From Phaseolus vulgaris (lineage: Eukaryota > Streptophyta > Magnoliopsida > Fabales > Fabaceae), in contig NC_023756.2 of NCBI RefSeq assembly GCF_000499845.2, positions 37,948,565 to 38,012,564 of the forward strand: a stretch of DNA of 64,000 nucleotides, given 5' to 3'. A program made the translations under genes and the position numbers. Under the pieces are notes generated by a model. It was not told the origin of the DNA, made no database searches, and was given only the letters and a program-made list of their open reading frames with translations. Below are positions 55,400 to 64,000 of this stretch, one piece after another. The stretch's first letter is position 1. Every line of letters begins with the position of its first letter.

Positions 55400-57720
55400 G
55401 AAAGTAGAGAGACAATAAATTCACATCAATTTTGGTCACTCATTAAGTCAAGGGGTTGCCACTACTTTTCATTTTCTTAATGGTTGTGTTTAAAAAGCAA
55501 CATTTGTGAATGTATCACACAAAATGTGTTCTGGCTTGGACTAACTGTACTAGATTGAGTAGATTCAGTTTGGTTCGATTCTGGTCTAGATTTAGTAGGT
55601 CTTTTGTGAAGTAATAAAATGCAGAAAACCAGAGAATGGTAACATACTTTATATGCAATTAAAAGATACTAGATCGTTTGCTTTTGCCAAACTGAAATGC
55701 AGTTTTTTGCTGTGCACCTTTACAATTGTAAGAATGGTTTATCTCAGACTAAATATATACAAAAATATTAAACTGAATCAAATATAAAACTTCAAATTTT
55801 AGAGCACATTAATGTAAATGCTTATTAATTTTTAGTTGTTCAACTTCTCTGCCTATGCTAAAAAAGTGCATGACATTTTGTAGAATGTAAATGTTAATTT
55901 CCAAGAAGTAACCACCTTCCACATGGCATATTGTAGGAGTAAACATTGGAAGAAAGATAAACACTGGCACACTACCAAAAAGCTGTTAGTGGAAGTGGTT
56001 TGTGGTACTTAAATTCCTTATTTCTGATTTGGAATTCAATCTTCTTTGGATATAGAAATATCACTTTATTTCAACAATAGTTGGATTCAGTAAAAGGTAA
56101 GGTATATAAGGAAGCTAACATAATTTTTTATTCATTCTATAAGTTTTCAAGTTTTCATTTCTTGAAGTTTTCTATCCATATCTTTTTACAGTATACCTCT
56201 GTTATACTGAATGTTCATTCAATTACTTTTATTGGCAAAGTGGTGGTAGGGCTTGTTTGGTTATAGTCTACTTAGTAATCATTAATGCTCCAGAGTCTAG
56301 TTTGGTTGGCATCTTTAATTGGTTGAAAATAAAGTTGACACAAATTTTGATTCCAACTAATTGGTTTGGCTGCCATCCACTACTATCTCATATTACAGTG
56401 AAGAAAAAATACATCACACTATATAAGCTAAAAGTACTTTTTTCAAACCAAAGTGATATAGCATTTGAATTCTTTATATGAAGTTTAAATTTTGATTTCT
56501 GGTTTGAAAGTAAAGTTGTATCTGAAAATATTACTTTATTTCAAAATAAAATAATGCTCTATGTTAAATAAAAGTCCCAAATACTTTTTGATATTAAAAA
56601 GTATTGTCAACTATTTTATGTATGAAGACGAACTTCTACACCATGATAAAAATGTCTTTGATGAAGAATTAAACAGGATTTAGTTTTAATAAATGACATC
56701 AATGTTATTTTTAGTTTTATAATAAATATTTCTTATATTAATTTAAATGAACTAATATGACCACTTTAAAAATAATAGTTAAGTAATTTATTGAATTAGA
56801 AAAATAATGTTAAATCAATCCACAATTTTTAAACTTTTTGTACAACTGCATAACATGATGACATATGCATGAGGAAAGCATAGCTAAGAATTAGTCATGT
56901 GTGCATAAAACATGCATGTGCGATTGTACATTCATTAAATGTGTTACTGCCACTGTTTCCTCAACAGGATAAACAACTAAAGAATGTGGATTGGTTTTAT
57001 TTGGATGAAGAGTAATGCCACGATTTACGGAGTTAAGAAATGCATGAGATAGTAGAATGGATGGATGACAAAATTAAAAGTTCTCATTTATCCTTATATA
57101 TGTACATCACTATAATAACTATATAATAACTATTTAAATGTGAAATGAGTTCACACTCCTTGTGTGGGACGGTCCAATGCGACCCGCATTTTGCAGACCA
57201 AACCCGGAACAGACCTATGCGCGATGGGCCAATCTGCATAGTCACCTCTAACTTTTTCTACAAATTCACTATACATGATATGAATCCACTAGCAAAGAAG
57301 AGATGATTCTTTGACATTCTATGGAATCAACTTGAGTTGGAGATAGCTTAGGCACTTTTAATAGAATTGGATCAAGGTTCTATGTTTCAAGAACTCACCA
57401 AAACTTGCACCAAACACCAAACTCACATGGAAGATCCGTCTATTGCCAATTGAACCAATTAAAATGTGTAAAAAGGAAAATGAACCGATTGAAACTCTTA
57501 AGAACACAAATGAACCGAACAGAATATGAAAAGAAGCTACTGAACTGAATTAAAACAGAAGCAAATGAAAATAGCCGAACAAAAGTGCAAGGAAAGGAAG
57601 ATGAACCGAATAAAAGAAACTAAGACATGTTTAAGGAATTTCATATAAATATGGAGATGAAAGAAAGAAGAACTTATGGAGATGGATGTTTTGGTTTGAT
57701 GATCACGCCACTTAGAGGAT
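55400..57720. other. Intergenic DNA, right part possibly repeat-derived
   Basis: 55,400-57,100 is AT-rich without coding signal. From about 57,150 the base composition shifts (GGGACGGTCCAATGCGACCC), and 57,460-57,640 repeats the word GAACCGA with variants. The right edge continues, beyond the copia insertion, into 62,719. Confidence 0.5.
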
Positions 57721-57725
57721 GAAGG
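57721..57725. repeat. Target-site duplication of the right-hand copia element, left
   Basis: GAAGG, identical to 62,714-62,718. Confidence 0.9.
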
Positions 57726-57979
57726 TGAAAGAATATTTTATGTTTTATTCAATCTGTCCTTCATCTATAGCAATGATACATATATATAACCATAGCATTA
57801 GAACCGTACAGAACCGTACAGATTCTTTTTCTAACATAACATCTGTAATTAAGACTAATTATAGACCCATTAATAGTGATTATATTCCTATAATTAAGTC
57901 TAATTATAGACTCATTAATAGTGATTATATTCCTGTAATTAAGTCTAATTAAGTATAATAATGATTTTGTCCGGTAATA
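57726..57979 (-). repeat. 3' LTR of the copia element
   Basis: On minus it begins TATTACCGGAC, directly after TTGAGGGGA (57,980-57,990), the polypurine tract. It contains internal direct repeats TCTAATTATAGACTCATTAA and TAGTGATTATATTCCT. Confidence 0.92.
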
Positions 57980-57984
57980 TCCCC

Positions 57985-60900
57985 TCAAGTTGGAGCATGT
58001 AAGTCTTGAATGCCCAACTTGACCAAGATGGCTCCAAACTTTTTAGCACCGAGAGCTTTGGTGAAAAGGTGAGCTAGTTGTGTATGTGTGGGCACATAGG
58101 ATGGAAGAAGGCGCTTGTGAATGATTTCATCTCGAACAAGGTGGCAGTCAACTTCAATGTGTTTGGTGCGTTCGTGGAAGACCGGGTTTTTAGCAATGTG
58201 AAGTGCTGCTTGACTATCACAATAAAGACGAATTGGGTCAGGATGAGGAACATGTAGAGAAGCGAGAATGTCTTTAATCCACTTTAATTCTCGGGTGGTC
58301 TTAGCCATTGATCGATATTCAGCCTCAGCAGAGGAGGCATAAATCGTTTGTTGTTTCTGGGTTTTCCAAGAGATTGGGGAAGTGCCGAGTTGAATAAACC
58401 ATCCGGTGAGAGATTTCCGTGTCAGTGGACAACTTGCCCAATCAGAATCACACCACCCAAAGAGTTGTAAGTTGTTCTCTCGAGGTAGGAGTATTCCTTG
58501 TCCAGGATGCCCCTTTAAATATCGAACAACACGAAGAGCAGCTTGTCAATGCTCGGAGCGTGGATTTTGCATAAATTGAGATAAAGCTTGGACACTGTAG
58601 GCAAGGTCAGGTCGAGTGAAACACAGATAAATTAACCTCCCAACAAGTCTACGATAAGTAGCCGGGTCAGACAGAAAAGAACCAGTAGCGGAGCTCAATT
58701 TGTGATTTTCTTCACATGGTGTAGTGGCGGGCTTCGCACCCAACAATCCGACTTCCGTAATGATATCTAAGGCATATTTCCTCTGACAAAGGAAGATTCC
58801 GTTGGGGGAGCGAGCAACTTCAACCCCAGGAAGTACTTGAGGCGGCCTAAATCTTTCATATGAAAGCATTGATTTAAGTAGCCTTTAAAACATTGGATGG
58901 CAGTACCATTATTCCCTGCAATCACAAGATCATCAACGTAGACTAGCACAACCAACTGTATGTCATTATTATTGAGAGTAAACAGGGAATGATCCTTCGG
59001 GGATTGTTGGAAGCCGTAACGAGTGAGAGAAGAAGATAGTTTAGCAAACCAACACCTGGGGGCCTGTCGGAGGCCATATAGAGACTTTTGAAGCTTGCAC
59101 ACTGCCTCTGGTTGAGATTCTTGGAAGCCAGGAGGGAGTTTCATATAAACCTCATCATCAAGATCACCATGGAGAAACGCATTGTGAACGTCCATCTGAT
59201 GAAGCTCCCAATCTTTTGCGGCTGCTACTGCTAGAGTTGTGCGAATGGTTACCGTCTTTACGACAGGAGAAAACGTCTCGTTGTAATCCAAACCCTCCAC
59301 TTGATGATTGCCAAGAATTACCAATCGAGCCTTGAATCTTTCAATTGTTCCATCCGAGTTGTATTTGATTTTGTAGATCCGTTTACACCCAAGTGCCTTC
59401 TTTCCAAGAGGGAGAGCGGTGAGTTTCCAGGTGTCATTGAGTTCGAGAGCATGAATCTCCTGTGCCATAGCATCACGCCACCGGGGTTCTCGGACCGCTT
59501 GAGAAAAGAACAGGGGTTCTTGCTCGGTGTGTAAAGAGGCAAGAAAACTTTGATGATGTTTAGAAAAGGAATCACAATTCACAAAATCATGTATAGGATA
59601 CGAAACACCTGAGGATTCTGTTGAAGAAGGTGACGGAACAGAGGGGCTTGACGGTATCGTGGTGGCTGCGACAAAATCGCGTAACCGTACGGAAGGCAGC
59701 TTCGCGCGATGCCCTCGCCCAAGGGGAACCGCGGCCGTCAGCGGTGGTGAAGAAACCGACGGCGCCGTCTTCGTCGGACGCGGCGGTGGATCCGCGGGTA
59801 ACGTCGAGGCTTCTATGCATGGATCGGAGTCGTTGATAGTGTGGTCGAAGTCATCTGTGAGGGTAGCATCCTCCTTGGCTGGGATGGGAGATGCAATGGG
59901 TTGGTTGACGATGCATTCATCTAGGTTTGAGGAGGCAACTTCATGAAGAAAATGTGGGTCCGTTCCAGTTTCTAAAGAGTTGGCAATAATTGGGTTTTGC
60001 AATGGTGGTGCAGTGTCCATTGTTTTGGCTTCAAAATATGGAAATTTATTTTCGAAAAAATGTACATCACGAGAGACAAAGAAAGTTTCTGTTTCCAAAT
60101 CAAATAATTTCCATCCTTTTTGGCCATATGGATACCCGACAAACACACATTTTCGGCTACGACTATCAAATTTATCCCGCTGTCTATTTTGATTATGAGC
60201 ATAACATAATGAACCAAATACTCGTAAGTGCGCGTAACTGGGTATACATCCATGGATCACTTCATAAGGGGTTTTTCCTTTTAGAATGGAGGATGGTGTG
60301 AGATTGATTAAGTAGCCTGCAGTCAAAACGCATTCCCCCCAAAATTTAATGGGAAGATTGCCTTGAAACCGTAATGACCGAGCAACATTCAGAATATGCC
60401 GATGCTTGCGTTCGACGCGTCCATTTTGTTGCGGGGTCCCGACACAGGAAGTTTGGTGAAGGATACCTTGTTGAATGAAATATTGTTTTAGACACATGAA
60501 TTCGGTTCCATTGTCAGAGCGAACCATTTTAACACATTTGTTGTATTGCCTCTCAACGAGTGTGAAAATTTTTTTCAAAGTCACTGATACCTCTGTTTTT
60601 TCTTTTAACAAATAGATCCAAACTGCCCGTGAACAATCATCCACAATTGTCAAAAAATATGAAGCACCACAGGATGAAGGAGTTTTATAAGGACCCCATA
60701 AGTCACAATAAATTAAATCAAAAATATTCAAAGCTTGATGCGCACTTAAGAAAAACTTATCTCTCGTTTGTTTCGATTTTTCACAAACTTCACAAACTTT
60801 ATTCAACTCATCACGAGTACATTTCCCACTTATATCAGGAAGCATTTGCACAATCTTAAATGACGGATGTCCTAATCTTTGGTGCCAAAAAGTGCTAGTT

Positions 60901-62395
60901 GATTTTCCATCTTGACATGACATGCTTGAGTCTTCCGTACCCCACGATACCAATAAAGCCCATCTTTCCGTTCACCTGCTCCAATCAGCGTCCTCGAAGT
61001 GCGGTCCTGTATAATACACAATTTATCAGTGAATGTTACAACACAATTTTCTTCATCCGTCAATTGAGGTACTGAAAGTAAATTGCATTTTAATTTGGGA
61101 ACATAAAGGACATTTTTCAATTCAAGTCCTTCTTCAAGAGTCACTGTTCCCTGTTCGCAAGCTAGAACACGCTCACCATCGGGTAACCCCACGGGGCACC
61201 CTTGTATAGTTTCCTTTTCACTCAAATTTTCCAGTGACCCGGTCATATGGTTTGATGCCCCACTGTCAATAATCCACAAATCCCAAATGCTCTTACCAGT
61301 CATTTTCTCTGATTCATTTGATTTTTGTTTGTTGATCATATCAACCAGTACCTTCCATTGTTCATTGGTCAGACCTGCCATCTCAAGTTTCTTGTCGTCA
61401 TTGTTGGCTTGACTGTTGCTTCCACTAGCGTGTGCCACATTTGCACGTGTCGGGTTACCTTTGTTTCGCATCCCTTGGCGTCCCCTGCCGTTCCATTTGC
61501 CTTCACTTTTTGGTCTGTCACCCCACCATTCGGGATATCCGATCAATTGGAAGCATCCCTTCATGTCGTGACCATTTTTACCGCAATGACTGCACGTCAT
61601 TAATTTTTCTACCATATCTCCACGCCCTTTTTCTTTGTAGTTGGCCTGCATCGCGAGACCCACGACCAACCCCCTTTCTTCCGTTGATTTGGCCATCATT
61701 CTCACTCTTTCTTCTTGTACCAACATAGCATATACGCGGTTCAGAGACGGCAATGGGTTTGAGGCCAGAATGTTTGATCTTACTGTCCCGTAGCTTGCGT
61801 CATCCAACCCCATAAGGAGTTGATGAACCTTCTCCTCCTCCCTTCGTTTTTCCAACTGAGCACCAATCCCACACTTGCATCCACCACACGTACAAGATGG
61901 AATTTTGTCACTGTTAGCAAGCTCATCCCAAAGGACCTTCAATTTTCCAAAGTAAGTTGCCACCACCATTCCCTCCTGCTTGCATCTTGACAAGTCCGAC
62001 CTAGTTGTTGAATTCTAGGTCCATTCACGACTGAGAATCTTTCTTTAATGTCTTCCCACAAGTTATGTGCAGTCTCGGCATATGCTACTGTGGATCGTAA
62101 GCTTGGTTCAATGGTGTTTAGAATCCAAGAGACAATCATGGACTGCATGGTCGGGTGCCTCATCCTCTGGTTGGATATGGGTTCCATCAATGAAGACCCA
62201 TTTTCTCCGGGCACGAAGCTAGATCTTTACTGCTCTTGCCCATTCGTCGTAATTTTCTCCGCGCAATTGGACTTGCGTGATTATGTTTCCGGGATTGTCA
62301 CTCGCGTTGAGATCATATGGCGAGTAGGTCTTCTTAGCACCTCCTCCTTCGTGCTCTGCTTTGTTGGCATTATTCTTTTCTGGTGCAGCTGCCAT
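57985..62395 (-). pseudogene. copia gag-pol, interrupted
   Basis: Gag opens at ATG 62,395 (MAAAPEKNN). Lesions: TAG at 62,219-62,221; an indel near 62,150 and a second near 61,990 that restores the frame; indels near 60,900 and 58,830; TGA at 58,546-58,548. Recognisable parts are a zinc knuckle CSHCGKNGHDMKGC (near 61,590), protease IDSGASNHM (near 61,265), and integrase HHCC (HQRLGH...CEVCEKSK). The DDE core has CDLWGPYKT, VRSDNGTEF and TPQQNGRVERKH. RT follows, with RFKARLVILGN and YVDDLVIAGN (near 58,930). RNase H has YCDSQAALHIAKNPVFHERT (near 58,200), and the stop is at 57,985. A plus-strand ORF around 59,659-59,946 in the GC-rich Pro/Ser linker is a shadow. Confidence 0.9.
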
Positions 62396-62447
62396 GGTTG
62401 TGCACCGTTGCCTTTGCTTTGTGTTTTGTCGGGTATCAGAGTTTTGT

Positions 62448-62459
62448 GCTCTGATACCA
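62448..62459 (-). other. Primer binding site of the copia element
   Basis: TGGTATCAGAGC on minus, complementary to the 3' end region of initiator methionine tRNA as usual for copia elements. It touches the LTR end directly. Confidence 0.92.
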
Positions 62460-62713
62460 TGAAAGAATATTTTATGTTTTATTCAATCTGTCCTTCATCT
62501 ATAGCAATGATACATATATATAACCATAGCATTAGAACCGTACAGAACCGTACAGATTCTTTTTCTAACATAACATCTGTAATTAAGACTAATTATAGAC
62601 CCATTAATAGTGATTATATTCCTATAATTAAGTCTAATTATAGACTCATTAATAGTGATTATATTCCTATAATTAAGTCTAATTAAGTCTAATAATGATT
62701 TTGTCCGGTAATA
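62460..62713 (-). repeat. 5' LTR of the copia element
   Basis: 254 bp, identical to the 3' LTR except for two bases near the outer end (A/G and C/A in the CCTATAATTAAG...AAGTCTAATAATG stretch). Confidence 0.93.
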
Positions 62714-62718
62714 GAAGG
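62714..62718. repeat. Target-site duplication of the copia element, right
   Basis: GAAGG. Confidence 0.9.
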
Positions 62719-64000
62719 CTCCAAGATGAGTGAGCTAGTGCCGCCACTTGAGAGAACCAAATGCACTCAAGATAAGACAAGGTGAAGGAGAAGACAAGTT
62801 CTCACAAATTCTCTCTCAATTTGAGAAGAGTTTCTCTATTGCTAATTTCCAATCTGAATTGTGAAGGACCTAAGCCTTCCTTTTATAGGAGCAAGGGTTG
62901 GTCATTTACATAGCTTATTCCCTAAGCTACCTAAAATGCTCCTAAGCTCACGCCCCCCTTACTAAGCTCACTCCCCAAGCTTCTAGAATTTTTTAAACTA
63001 AAGCCAAAAGATGCTTTTATAAAAGAGGTGTCTAATGTTTCCCTCTAAGCACCTTTCTAAACACTTTTCTATATCATTTACAATTTAAAAGAAACTATAA
63101 AGAGAGATATTTAATTTGAAGCTCATTCTTGAAAGCTTGTAGACTTCTTTGGCTTTAGGCTTGATCCTCTCTTTATTTTATGTCTTCTTTTAATTTTGAG
63201 AAGACTAGAAGGAAGAACTTCAAATGTGAAGGTGAATGACCTCTTCCTTCGCTAATAAAAGCCTCCTTTATTTGATTCTCATCAATACATGTCTTAATTG
63301 TAACATTCCTATATTTTTGAAATATCTAATAACCCTAATTTGCATGAAATATCAAAATAAATATATAAACATAATATAAATATGTTTACAATTGTTTCTT
63401 ATAGTGTTTCAAAATATATCTCTCTTAATAGGACTTTAAATATTTACATAAACTTAAAAAAAATATTTAAAAGAAAATAAACATTTTCATCATCCAGCTT
63501 CTCACTGAAGAACTCTATCACCTATAACATCATCTACTCTCGTGTAAATACACGATCATCACAGACTAAGGAAAACAACCACAAAACAAACAAAGGGTGA
63601 GCTAGATATTTTTAAAACTTCTAATATAAATATAACTTTAAATGTCCACATAAAGCTGCCAATTCTCATGCATTTGCACATAACCATCAAGTGTCTATCA
63701 AAATTCACAATTCATCTCTCATGTCAGACTTCTACTGACTCATAACACATAGACACTTGACTCTTCTTTCGAAAAACTCGTGTATTGAAATTAGCATCCA
63801 AAGACCTGCACATGTCATACTATTCGTTGTGAAATCCACACATCCATGCGCATAATTATCTCAATATCTCATAATCTCATAATCTCAATATCTCATAATC
63901 TCATCATCTCATATGATAGGGTAAATCCATTTGATATGCTGTGATAAGTTCTTTCATACCTTATACTCAGCAAAATGAACCTCCTTCGACCCTCAGCAAT
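62719..64000. other. Unassigned, probably repeat-derived DNA interrupted by the copia insertion
   Basis: No ORF of note. It contains CTTTTATAGGAGCAAGG, several AAGCTCAC/AAGCTTCT phrases and a short (ATCTCATA)n-like array at 63,860-63,912. The composition and the TATA-like CTTTTATAGG suggest an LTR or other noncoding part of a transposon, but no second copy is in the window. Confidence 0.4.
63860..63912. repeat. Short tandem repeat of ATCTCATA-type units
   Basis: Six or seven units of ATCTCATA(AT) with small changes. Confidence 0.8.

Larger units (their letters stand above)
57726..62713 (-). mobile_element. Recent Ty1/copia retrotransposon (4,988 bp) with TA...CA termini
   Basis: Both LTRs are 254 bp and differ at two visible positions. 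The TSD GAAGG is perfect. On minus the LTR starts TATTACCGGAC and ends TTCTTTCA, so the termini are TA...CA rather than TG...CA. The PBS is TGGTATCAGAGC. Coding order gag, protease, integrase, RT, RNase H is that of Ty1/copia. The coding region is broken in about six places. Confidence 0.93.

Noticed and set aside
59659..59946. Plus-strand ORF with Ala/Gly/Arg-rich sequence opposite the copia pol linker
   Set aside because: It is the complement of a GC-rich Pro/Ser linker in pol, and no independent support exists.
1..64000. tRNA, rRNA or organellar DNA insertions
   Set aside because: No cloverleaf-like or rRNA segment was recognised by eye. A tRNA scan was not possible here.

Overview
The window is plant nuclear DNA, a dicot and probably a legume. 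The clues are the receptor-kinase and PPR genes close to known dicot families, AT-rich intergenic DNA, and retrotransposon and MITE sequence types familiar from legumes. The legume assignment is inference. Roughly half of the window is transposable element.

Left part (1-24,643): a nest of Ty3/gypsy retrotransposons of Tat type, recognised by a second RNase H domain after the first and by extra antisense ORFs between pol and the 3' LTR. Element A (1-3,127) is only an antisense gene plus spacer. Element B (3,128-12,063, minus strand) has a full 5' LTR, decayed gag-pol, a shrunken antisense gene and a truncated 3' LTR fused to element A; its other end lies against part of an older LTR (12,064-12,302). 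Element C (14,582-24,638, plus strand) is complete and young: TSD TAAAT, LTRs with four visible substitutions, and gag-pol with a single in-frame stop. All three carry, antisense to gag-pol, a two-exon gene whose intron is at the same position and phase. In C this gene is intact (631 aa) and has its own TATA box.

Middle (24,644-38,000): solo LTRs (25,205, 30,090 and, further on, 42,390), a 300-bp CACTA-type MITE, a decayed Ty1/copia element, a 5'-truncation product of a third gypsy family (LTR plus gag), a CACTA-like non-autonomous element, and two paralogous single-exon genes for small secreted cysteine-rich (defensin-like) peptides at 31,398 and 37,667. The two peptide genes share their promoters, including tandem promoter modules.

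Right part (39,196-55,314): three ordinary host genes. These are a mitochondrial/plastid-type PPR protein (plus), a four-exon PPPDE/DeSI-type isopeptidase gene (minus), and an intronless CrRLK1L malectin-like receptor kinase (minus). A recent Ty1/copia insertion (57,726-62,713, TSD GAAGG, LTR termini TA...CA, broken coding region) lies in unassigned repeat-like DNA at the right edge.

The host genes show no operon-like link. The most interesting item is the spliced antisense gene conserved across the Tat elements. No tRNA, rRNA or CRISPR array was seen.
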